A stretch of DNA of 15,748 nucleotides, taken from the NCBI GenBank assembly GCA_031278675.1, contig JAITJY010000101.1:1-15748 (forward strand), written 5' to 3'. This document shows positions 5,718 through 12,311 of this stretch, piece by piece. The stretch's first letter is position 1; the number at the start of each line of letters is the position of its first letter. Under the pieces are notes generated by a model. The model searched no databases. It saw only the letters and a program-made list of their open reading frames with translations, and was not told the origin of the DNA. The stretch is from Bifidobacteriaceae bacterium (GTDB lineage Bacteria; Actinomycetota; Actinomycetes; Actinomycetales; WQXJ01). The translations under genes were made by a program, and so were the position numbers.

Positions 5718-7912
5718 AGGAAGAGGTCAGGGCCTTAGGCCCACTCGGCCGGTACTTCGCCGCGCTGGCCGTGGTTTTACTGGTCGGAATGTTGGCGTTA
5801 GCTATCGCTGTCGCTGGGGTGCCGCTGTTGGCTGGCGGCCAATCACTCAGCGTGAACAACTCGTCGATGGCGCCAACCATCCGCCAGGGAGATTTGGTCA
5901 TAACAAGAGGTGTTGGAAACCCGGCAGACATTGAGCCGGGGCAAATCATTGTTTTTCGGAACGGGAGTGACAGGTCCGCACTGGTGATCCGGCGCGTGAT
6001 CGGCAAATCGGGGACCGAATCTGAACCGCGCCTGATTACTCAGGGCGACGCCAGCCCGGAACCAGATAAGCTCACTGTGGCTAACACAGACGTGATGGGC
6101 ATTTACATGTATCGCATACCAAGAATGGGCTATGCCGTGGGCTGGGCTGAGCAGCACGGCATGACAGTCATTATTATTTTGTCCGTCCTCGTGGTGCTGT
6201 TGGCGGGAGGCCTCGTGGCCTTGACCGTCCGCCAGCGCCGCGCGGGCCTCAGCTTCCGGCCGTCCGCTGCGCCGCGCCCAGCTCCAGGCGACCAAGGCGG
6301 TAACGGGCCCGGCGCGGACCGAGGGCGCTTCCCGGTGGACGGTCCCGTCCACCCACCGGACGCCCTACCTCCCGTCGGCTCGGGCCCAGTTAGGCGTCCT
6401 GCGCCGCTGTGGCGGCGGGATGTTGGGGAGCCGGAAGCGCCGTCCGGTGGGCCGCGCAATGGCCGGCCGGGGTGGGCTACGGTGGGTCCGGGTGTGGCGA
6501 GCCCACCTGGTGGTCGCGGTGTTCCTGGTGCGCCGGGTGCGCCGGGTGTTCCTGGTGCGCCGGGTGCGATCCGGGGGCGGCGCTCCATCAGCGACAAGTC
6601 CGCTGTGCCGTGGGCGCCAACTCCGTTTATCCGGGAGCGGACTGATCGGCGTGAGTTTTCGCCGCTGCCTGACGGCGGGACGCCAATCGGTTCCACCTTG
6701 GGGGATGCTAGCGCCACTCCGCCCACGGGTTTCGTGCCCGAAACCACTGGCTGGCTGGGAGACGGCACTCGCCCGGGAGCTAGGCTCCCGGGCGAGGCAT
6801 CGTTCACCGGTGAGATCATGCGTCCCGGCGAGATCCCGCTCCCTGGCGGGGCCACCCGCCCTGGTGGAGCCACCCGCCGGGGAAGAGCCGCGTTCACGGA
6901 TGAAATCCTCCGCCCGGGCGAAGCCCAGCGTCCCGGCGAAGCCGCACTGCCAGGCGAGACCCAACTCGCGAGCCCCAGCCACCGCCCCGGCGGGGCCGCC
7001 CGCCGGGGAAAGGCTGCGTTCACGGATGAAATCCTCCGCTCCGGCGAAGCCCAGCGTCCCGGCGAAGCCGCACTGCCAGGCGAGACCCAACTCGCGAGCC
7101 CCAGCCACCGCCCTCGCGGAGTCCCCCGCCTCGGTGGAGCCGGGCTCCCAGACGAGCCCGGCTTGCCTGGTCTGGGCCTTGCGCCAGCCGGCGAAGCCGA
7201 CGCTGATGGTTCCTTGCCGCCGCTGGCGCCACCGGGCTCCGCCGACGCTGCCCGGCCGGCCCGGCGGATCCGCCCGGCCAACCGTTCGGCACCGAATTCG
7301 CTGGTGGGCGATGCCCCAGGAGTGGGCGGCCAGCAGCTCGCCGCCGGGTTGGAAGTGCACAAACCGAAGCCAATCCCGTGGATGTCCGGGCAGGAACCAG
7401 GCCGCTTCGACGCCGAGGCGGGCGCTAATACGTCTCTCGCGGGGCGTTGGCCCGGGGGCCGTGGCCGGCATCAAATAGCTGACAGTGTGGTCTCGACCAG
7501 GCCGGATACTTTGGCTAAGCCTGTGGTGTTCGTCCCGCGGGGACCCGGCGTCGAGGGACTGTCGACTGGCGAGTTGCCGATCAGGCGCCCGAAACGCATC
7601 GGGGCGGTCCAGTCTGTGGCCGATCGTCTCCCGCGGGCGCACATTCCGCCTCACGGGGCACGCCAGCCCTGGGGCGAATCGGCGCCTCCGAAACAGGTGG
7701 GGTCTGGCCCGCACCGATCCCTGGCTGACAAGATCCCGCGGGCGCAGACGCCGTCCCGGCAGTCGGCGCCGGCGCCGACTGCCAGTGCGGGCCGAACCAA
7801 CCAAGATTCAACGAAGACCGCGCCCAACAACACGGTCAGCCGCACCGATGACCTGTCCTGGATGGATCACCTCGAAGGCAAACTCAAACCCTGGGACACC
7901 CCCGCCCCCTAA
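5714..7912 (+). CDS. Signal-peptidase-I-like membrane protein with Arg at the catalytic base position and a long repetitive tail
   Basis: A 732-residue protein starting at GTG 5714 (GAGG at 5702-5705, eight bases upstream). The first membrane segment is at about 16-40. An S26 signal-peptidase fold follows: NNSSMAPTI places the nucleophile at Ser51, VFRNG is near 80-84, VIRRVIG covers 91-97, ITQGDAS covers 108-114, and IYMYRIPRMGYAVGW is SipW-like. A second membrane segment is at 150-172, then RQRR, predicting a cytosolic tail. In bacterial enzymes the residue aligned with Arg93 is Lys (IKRVIG); in SipW/archaeal enzymes it is His (HR). Arg here suggests loss or change of catalysis. The tail (177-732) is Pro/Gly rich: collagen-like GVPGAPGAPGVPGAPGA (269-285), hexapeptide xxxPGE repeats with two 42-residue tandem copies (384-467), a repeated S(V/L)AD(R/K)(L/I)PRA motif (634, 669), and a hydrophobic/charged end with WMDHLEGKLKPW. 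Substrate or partner is unknown; no SipW-type substrate gene is adjacent. Confidence 0.8.
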   Translation: MKEEVRALGPLGRYFAALAVVLLVGMLALAIAVAGVPLLAGGQSLSVNNSSMAPTIRQGDLVITRGVGNPADIEPGQIIVFRNGSDRSALVIRRVIGKSGTESEPRLITQGDASPEPDKLTVANTDVMGIYMYRIPRMGYAVGWAEQHGMTVIIILSVLVVLLAGGLVALTVRQRRAGLSFRPSAAPRPAPGDQGGNGPGADRGRFPVDGPVHPPDALPPVGSGPVRRPAPLWRRDVGEPEAPSGGPRNGRPGWATVGPGVASPPGGRGVPGAPGAPGVPGAPGAIRGRRSISDKSAVPWAPTPFIRERTDRREFSPLPDGGTPIGSTLGDASATPPTGFVPETTGWLGDGTRPGARLPGEASFTGEIMRPGEIPLPGGATRPGGATRRGRAAFTDEILRPGEAQRPGEAALPGETQLASPSHRPGGAARRGKAAFTDEILRSGEAQRPGEAALPGETQLASPSHRPRGVPRLGGAGLPDEPGLPGLGLAPAGEADADGSLPPLAPPGSADAARPARRIRPANRSAPNSLVGDAPGVGGQQLAAGLEVHKPKPIPWMSGQEPGRFDAEAGANTSLAGRWPGGRGRHQIADSVVSTRPDTLAKPVVFVPRGPGVEGLSTGELPIRRPKRIGAVQSVADRLPRAHIPPHGARQPWGESAPPKQVGSGPHRSLADKIPRAQTPSRQSAPAPTASAGRTNQDSTKTAPNNTVSRTDDLSWMDHLEGKLKPWDTPAP
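6334..6353 (+). repeat. Perfect 9-bp inverted repeat inside the signal-peptidase-like gene
   Basis: Arms GGTGGACGG (6334-6342) and CCGTCCACC (6345-6353) are exact complements separated by two bases, in the stretch coding for the proximal cytosolic tail. It is one of several long perfect inverted repeats in this gene. Confidence 0.8.
6521..6574 (+). repeat. 27-bp tandem repeat coding for a collagen-like Gly-x-y stretch
   Basis: The 20-base string beginning GTTCCTGGTG occurs identically at 6521 and 6548, a 27-base period equal to nine residues. It codes for the Gly-Val-Pro-Gly-Ala-Pro-Gly-Ala-Pro unit, nearly twice, within residues 269-285 of the tail. Confidence 0.8.
6768..6796 (+). repeat. 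Perfect 13-bp inverted repeat with a 3-base loop inside a coding region
   Basis: Left arm CTCGCCCGGGAGC (6768-6780) and right arm GCTCCCGGGCGAG (6784-6796) are exact complements around the loop TAG. The stem has 11 G-C pairs, so it would fold very stably in mRNA or as a cruciform. It codes for the start of the PGE repeats (RPGARLPGE). No T-run follows, so it is not an obvious intrinsic terminator. Confidence 0.9.
6863..7114 (+). repeat. Two 126-bp (42-residue) tandem repeats
   Basis: Unit 1 is 6863-6988 and unit 2 is 6989-7114. The stretch from GCGTTCACGGATGAAATCC to the unit end is nearly base-for-base identical in both, while the first roughly 25 bases differ at several positions. Each codes for a 42-residue block with TDEILR(P/S)GEAQRPGEAAL and ending TQLASPSHRP. 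High identity including silent sites implies a recent in-frame duplication, so copy number probably varies between strains. Confidence 0.9.
6985..7008 (+). repeat. Perfect 10-bp inverted repeat at the junction of the two 126-bp units
   Basis: Arms CCCCGGCGGG (6985-6994) and CCCGCCGGGG (6999-7008) are exact complements around a four-base GCCG loop. The structure straddles the boundary between the two tandem units, where a slipped or snap-back structure could have promoted the duplication. Confidence 0.85.
7758..7783 (+). repeat. Perfect 26-bp palindrome inside the signal-peptidase-like gene
   Basis: GGCAGTCGGCGCC (7758-7770) is followed immediately by its exact reverse complement GGCGCCGACTGCC (7771-7783). 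There is no spacer. It codes for the low-complexity Gln-Ser-Ala-Pro-Ala-Pro-Thr-Ala stretch near the C-terminus. Confidence 0.9.
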
Positions 7913-7962
7913 CAACCCCCAAACCACCTTCCACCGAGATGCGGCAAGTGGGATGGCGCATA

Positions 7963-7975
7963 GCGCCCAGCGCGA
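7963..7975. terminator. Small hairpin between the convergent genes, weak terminator candidate
   Basis: GGCGC-ATA-GCGCC is a perfect five-base stem in the 96-base gap between the convergent signal-peptidase-like gene and hppA. A second, longer-looped stem pairs CCTGACCTG (7979-7987) with CAGGTTAGG (8005-8013) with one G-T mismatch and overlaps the hppA stop. Neither has a T-run; either could help end transcription from both sides. Confidence 0.3.
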
Positions 7976-8008
7976 CGCCCTGACCTGCGCAGACGGGTAG
8001 CCTTCAGG

Positions 8009-10447
8009 TTAGGCGGGCAGGTCGGCTTCCGCTACAGCTTCTGCTAGGAGCGGGTCGGCGCCGTGGTTGATCCGCATCGAATAGAAGCTACGCCACACGA
8101 ACACAGTGCTGACCAGGAAAAACACCCCAGCCAGGACGTGGACCACGGTACCTAGACCGCGGCCGGTCAACATGGTGGCGAGTTCGACAGCCAACAGCCC
8201 GAACAAAGTAGTGAACTTGATGACCGGGTTTAGGGCGACAGATGAAGTGTCCTTGAACGGATCACCCACCGTATCGCCGATCACGGTCGCATCATGCAGG
8301 GCGGAGCCCTTCTGGTGCAGATCAACCTCAACAATCTTCTTCGCATTATCCCAGGCGCCACCGGCATTCGCCATGAAAATGGCCTGATAGAGCCCGAACA
8401 GTGCGATAGAGATAAGATAGCCGATAAACAAATAAGGCTCAACGAATGCAAACGCCAAAGTCGCAAAGAAAATGGCTAAGAAAATAGTCAACATGCCCTG
8501 CTGCGCATACTGGGTGCAGATTTCAACCACCCGGCGGGAATCCTTTTCAGAAGCAGCGGCAGATGACCCCAAGTCGATATGCGACCGGATGTACTCGACG
8601 GCGCGATAGGCGCCAGTGGTTACCGCCTGCGATGACGCGCCAGTAAACCAATAGATCACGGCGCCGCCCAGGATCAGACCCAACAAGAACGGCGGATGAA
8701 CCAGCGACAGGTTCTCCACCCCGCGCGAAAGGGAATCAGTCAACGTCATAATGATCGAAAAGATCATCGTGGTGGCTCCCACCACGGCGGTCCCAATCAG
8801 CACCGGCTTAGCGGTGGCCTTAAAAGTGTTGCCGGCGCCATCGTTCTCTTCAAGCATCAACTTGGCGTTGACCCACGCTGGCGTGTACCCCAGTTCCTGC
8901 TCAACGTGAGGCACCTGCTCGATCTGGGAAAGCTCGAACACCGACTGGGCGTTATCCGTCACCGGCCCATAGGAATCCACCGCAATAGTGACCGGACCCA
9001 TCCCCAAGAACCCGAACGCCACCAGCCCAAACGCGAAGACCGACGGCGCGGCGCTGGCCAAAATAGAAGCCGCTTCGGGCAGGCCAAGCAGCGCCTCCGC
9101 CAACCCCTGCCGCGAGACCAAATAAGCGCCACCCATCAAGGCGACCACAGCGATCCCCAACCAATAGGCCGAAAAGTTCCCCGCGATCAAACCAGACAAA
9201 ATGTTGAGCGAGGCGCCCCCCTCCCGGCTGGAAGTCACCACCTCGCGGGTATGGCGGGCCTTAGTCGACGTGAACACTTTGACCAGTTCTGGAATAAGAG
9301 CACCGGCCAGCGTCCCAAACGAGATAATCACCGCCAATTTCCACCACAGGCCCCCACCCAGACCCTCTAGCATGAAATAAGTCGTCCCAAAGGTCAGACC
9401 AATCGAAACAATCGAAGTCACCCAGACCAGCGAGGTCAAAGGGACCTCAAAATCGAAATCTACCTTCCCGGCCAGGAGCCGTTTCGCAGCGAATTCATTC
9501 GCGAAATAGCTCACCACCGACGCGATCAACATCACCGCCCGCACCGTGAAGATCCAGACCAACAAAGTCGCCTGGGTGGACGGCTCCGGCACACCAAGCA
9601 GGATGAACGTCACCAACGCCACACCCGTGACGCCGTACGTCTCAAATCCGTCTGCGGACGGCCCAACCGAATCTCCCGCATTATCGCCAGTACAGTCCGC
9701 GATAGTGCCAGGATTGCGGGGATCATCCTCGTCTATCTTGAACACAATTTTCATCAAGTCGGAGCCGATGTCCGCAATTTTCGTGAAAATCCCGCCCGCA
9801 ATGCGCAGGGCGGACGCCCCTAAGGACTCCCCCACCGCAAACCCGATGAAACACGCACCGGCAATATCCCCCGGCAGGAACAGCAAAATCACCAGCATCA
9901 GCAGTAACTCAAGGGAGATCAGCACCATGCCAATCGACATACCCGAACGCATGGGGATTGCATGCACCGGCCAGGCCTTCCCCGCCAAAGCCGCCTGCGC
10001 CGTCCGCGAATTGGCGAACGTATTAACCCTGATCCCAAACCACGCGACAGAGAATGATCCAGCAATCCCCACCAGCGAAAACGCAATGATTATGGCGACC
10101 CGGCCCCAAGTGAAATCCACCGCGAACTTGTAGTACACCACAATCACAGCCGCGATGAATGTCCACAGCACCGCCAAGAACTTGCCTTGTTTCAACAGAT
10201 AGGCCTTACAGGTCGCGAAGATCAACTCCGAGACCCGCCGCATCGACGGATGCACCGGCAACGCCTTCAGCTTCAGGTAATTCCAGCCGCCAAAGGCCAG
10301 CCCAGCCAGACACACCGCCAATGAGATGAGGAGCACTGTCCGCCCCGACACACCGCCTCCAAGCAGAACAGACCCCAGGTCGGGGAGTTCCAAGTTGGCT
10401 TCGCCGCCGACAGGTTCGGCCGTCGCCAGGCCAGGCGTCAGGTGCAT
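8009..10447 (-). CDS. hppA: Membrane proton-pumping pyrophosphatase (H+-PPase)
   Basis: An 812-residue integral membrane enzyme that hydrolyses pyrophosphate and pumps protons. I chose the ATG at 10447 because GGAGG lies five bases upstream (complement of 10453-10457); an in-frame TTG six codons earlier at 10465 would swallow that RBS. Pyrophosphate/Mg-binding signatures are intact: DDPRNPGTIADCTGDNAGD near residues 241-259, GGAWDNAKK near 696-704 and GDTVGDPFKDTSS near 721-733. The diagnostic GNTFKATAK places Lys543 where K+-dependent enzymes have Ala, so a K+-independent proton pump is predicted. Around 15-16 hydrophobic segments are expected, as in the family. It is convergent with the signal-peptidase-like gene. 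Relatives also carry hppA close to tmk-holB. Confidence 0.96.
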   Translation of the reverse strand: MHLTPGLATAEPVGGEANLELPDLGSVLLGGGVSGRTVLLISLAVCLAGLAFGGWNYLKLKALPVHPSMRRVSELIFATCKAYLLKQGKFLAVLWTFIAAVIVVYYKFAVDFTWGRVAIIIAFSLVGIAGSFSVAWFGIRVNTFANSRTAQAALAGKAWPVHAIPMRSGMSIGMVLISLELLLMLVILLFLPGDIAGACFIGFAVGESLGASALRIAGGIFTKIADIGSDLMKIVFKIDEDDPRNPGTIADCTGDNAGDSVGPSADGFETYGVTGVALVTFILLGVPEPSTQATLLVWIFTVRAVMLIASVVSYFANEFAAKRLLAGKVDFDFEVPLTSLVWVTSIVSIGLTFGTTYFMLEGLGGGLWWKLAVIISFGTLAGALIPELVKVFTSTKARHTREVVTSSREGGASLNILSGLIAGNFSAYWLGIAVVALMGGAYLVSRQGLAEALLGLPEAASILASAAPSVFAFGLVAFGFLGMGPVTIAVDSYGPVTDNAQSVFELSQIEQVPHVEQELGYTPAWVNAKLMLEENDGAGNTFKATAKPVLIGTAVVGATTMIFSIIMTLTDSLSRGVENLSLVHPPFLLGLILGGAVIYWFTGASSQAVTTGAYRAVEYIRSHIDLGSSAAASEKDSRRVVEICTQYAQQGMLTIFLAIFFATLAFAFVEPYLFIGYLISIALFGLYQAIFMANAGGAWDNAKKIVEVDLHQKGSALHDATVIGDTVGDPFKDTSSVALNPVIKFTTLFGLLAVELATMLTGRGLGTVVHVLAGVFFLVSTVFVWRSFYSMRINHGADPLLAEAVAEADLPA

Positions 10448-10503
10448 GTTGACCTCCGAAAACAAGGATTGCGCTGCTGGGGCGCTGGCACCGCTCCGCT
10501 CCG

Positions 10504-10527
10504 CTGGCGGCCCAACAGCGCCGCCAG
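10504..10527 (-). promoter_or_regulatory. Hairpin in the hppA upstream region
   Basis: CTGGCGGC (10504-10511) and GCCGCCAG (10520-10527) are exact complements around an eight-base loop, 57-80 bases upstream of the hppA start codon and likely in its 5' untranslated region. The whole 10448-10649 gap is otherwise GC-rich with no ORF, and I could not identify a convincing promoter in it. The stem could end the murJ transcript or affect hppA translation; no T-run follows on the minus strand. Confidence 0.4.
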
Positions 10528-10649
10528 GAAAACCGGCCCGGCGACAGCGCCTAAGTCTTGGTCCACCGAACCCCGCCTACTGCGCGGTTAGCGGCCGATC
10601 AAGGCTAAACCTCCAGCAATAGAGCGTAGACGCGCAAGCCCGCGCTGGA

Positions 10650-12311
10650 TTACCCAACAGTCCCAGATTGGGTCCCGGAGGGATCAGGCGCGGCGCGGCG
10701 CCGCGCCAACAACGGCGCAACAAACTCAGACAGTTCCTTGACCCCGAGTGCTTTGAGCAGAGCCAAGTAGACCCCCACCATGACCAAGCCAACCACGGTC
10801 AACGCGAGGAGCGCCGTCCCCACGGAAGCGCCACCCCGGCCAGGAAACAGTTGCAAAAGGAGCCAGCCCAGTTCACCGGTCAAAAGCGCGGCGGCGGCCG
10901 CGCGGGCGTGCATCCACGCCAGACGCGGACCATCCACGCCGTGGAGGCGTTGCCGCAAAGACGCCAACCGCAGCACCGCACCGGCCAGGAAAGACAGGGT
11001 CTGGCCCAACCCGATCCCAGTGACCCACCAAGCAGGCGGTAGCTGCCACACGCACAGCAGCGAGAACCCTGCGAACAACAACGACATCGGAATCTGCAAT
11101 GCGAGCAACGTCCGGCCGTCCTCCAACGCGAAAAACACCCGCTTGATCAGCAGAGTCATCCCCAAAGGCACCAAACCCAACGACATCGCCACAACTGGGC
11201 CAACCATCGCCGCCACCTCAGGGACGCTGACACCGGGTTGCAGCACCCGGCACAGCGGTAGCGCCAGCACCACCAGCAACGCCGTGAACAAGAAAGCAAA
11301 ACCGGACGTTGTCCTGATGCCGTAAGACAGATCTTCCCGCACGCGGCCCATCCGGCCAGCCATCACATGTTCACTCATCCGCGTGAATAACGCGGTTGTG
11401 AGCGACACCGTCACCAGCGAATGCGGAATGATATAGGTACTCAAAGCGAGCGTCAGGATCGCATTCGACGCGACCACCTCACCGGGCGCCGCCCCCTCCG
11501 CCGCTGAAGCCAACTTGATCGCCAACCACATGGCGCCTTGGCTGAACACCAACGACAGGCTGGTCCAGCCCATCATTCGTGCCGCCGGGCCCAGACCGAA
11601 ACCCCGAAAACCCCACCGCCAGCGCGGGAACAGTCCCAGCCGCGCCAGCGGCACCAGCAATATCAGCGCCTGAAGCGCGATCCCCAATGTGGCGGCTCCC
11701 GCCAACAGCGCGATCTTCGGTCCCGTCCACCACGCCAAGTCCAAGCCGCCACCAGCTTCGCGGTAACGCCCGAACAGCCAGATAAAGGCCCCAAATCCGG
11801 CGATTGACACCACGTTATTAGCGACCGGCGCCCACATCACCGTCCCGAACACGCGGCGAGCGTTCAGCACCTGGCTCCACAGCGCATAAAGCCCATAAAA
11901 GAACACTTGCGGCATGCACCAATAGGCAAAGACCGTGCCCAGTGCAATCTTTTGCGCCCCGAAATCATGTGTGAAAAACACCAGCCAAAATGCCGCGCTG
12001 ATGGTCAATAGCGCCGTCAGGCCGGCCAATAGTACCGTGGCGAGCGTCAATAGCCGGTACACATATTCTTCGCCGTGGCCGCGGGTGAATGCCCGCACTA
12101 TTTGCGGCACCAAGACCGCGTTGAGCACGCCTTCCGCCAGGATCGCGTAGAAGAAGCTCGGCAGCGTGTTGGCCGCGTCGAACGCATTGGCGGCGCCCGT
12201 GCCCACGCCGATCGCGGCCCCCAGCAGCGCAAACCGCACCATCCCGGTCAGCCGCGAGGCCGCCGTCCCCGAGGCCATCAGCACCGTTGAACCGGTCAGC
12301 GACCTGCTCAC
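10650..12311 (-). CDS. murJ: Lipid II flippase MurJ (MviN family)
   Basis: A 553-residue polytopic membrane protein of the MOP superfamily that flips lipid-linked peptidoglycan precursor to the outer face of the cytoplasmic membrane. The N-terminus has the family pattern SGTAASRLTGMVRFALLGAA with the conserved Arg20 and Arg26, then AFDAANTLPSFFYAILAEG and VLNAVLVPQIVRAF. About 14 hydrophobic segments are visible, and the length is that of a flippase core. It lacks the pseudokinase and extracellular extension of the mycobacterial MviN, so FhaA-type regulation at its C-terminus is not expected. The GTG start at 12311 overlaps the DUF6049 stop (GTGA), with GGAG about nine bases upstream. A 16-base perfect palindrome (10692-10707) lies in the last codons. 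Confidence 0.93.
   Translation of the reverse strand: MSRSLTGSTVLMASGTAASRLTGMVRFALLGAAIGVGTGAANAFDAANTLPSFFYAILAEGVLNAVLVPQIVRAFTRGHGEEYVYRLLTLATVLLAGLTALLTISAAFWLVFFTHDFGAQKIALGTVFAYWCMPQVFFYGLYALWSQVLNARRVFGTVMWAPVANNVVSIAGFGAFIWLFGRYREAGGGLDLAWWTGPKIALLAGAATLGIALQALILLVPLARLGLFPRWRWGFRGFGLGPAARMMGWTSLSLVFSQGAMWLAIKLASAAEGAAPGEVVASNAILTLALSTYIIPHSLVTVSLTTALFTRMSEHVMAGRMGRVREDLSYGIRTTSGFAFLFTALLVVLALPLCRVLQPGVSVPEVAAMVGPVVAMSLGLVPLGMTLLIKRVFFALEDGRTLLALQIPMSLLFAGFSLLCVWQLPPAWWVTGIGLGQTLSFLAGAVLRLASLRQRLHGVDGPRLAWMHARAAAAALLTGELGWLLLQLFPGRGGASVGTALLALTVVGLVMVGVYLALLKALGVKELSEFVAPLLARRRAAPDPSGTQSGTVG
10692..10707 (-). repeat. 16-bp perfect GC palindrome in the 3' end of murJ
   Basis: GGCGCGGCGCCGCGCC is its own reverse complement and codes for the Arg/Ala-rich tail (ARRRAAP). 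It lies 43 bases before the end of the stop codon; no T-run is present, so a terminator role is only a possibility. Confidence 0.5.

Noticed and set aside
6863..7114. CRISPR-like or non-coding repeat array
   Set aside because: Only two adjacent units with a 126-base in-frame period and no unique spacers; it is a coding tandem duplication. The same reasoning excludes CRISPR for 12381-12542, 14465-14797 and 15479-15630.
6130..7804. Long minus-strand and alternate plus-strand frames across the signal-peptidase-like tail
   Set aside because: They are shadows of a GC-rich Pro/Gly coding repeat. They have no RBS or recognisable domain, and the plus-strand 5714 frame continues a clear S26 domain.
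8768..8786. 8-bp hairpin CGTGGTGG-CTC-CCACCACG in hppA
   Set aside because: It falls in conserved membrane-segment codons (VVGATT) where the protein sequence itself gives the inverted repeat; likely incidental.
10577..10607. Promoter for hppA (TTGATC with 17-base spacing to TAGGCG, or TAGCCT alone, on the minus strand)
   Set aside because: The first lacks a TAnnnT -10 and the second lacks a -35 at the right distance; neither is strong enough to list.
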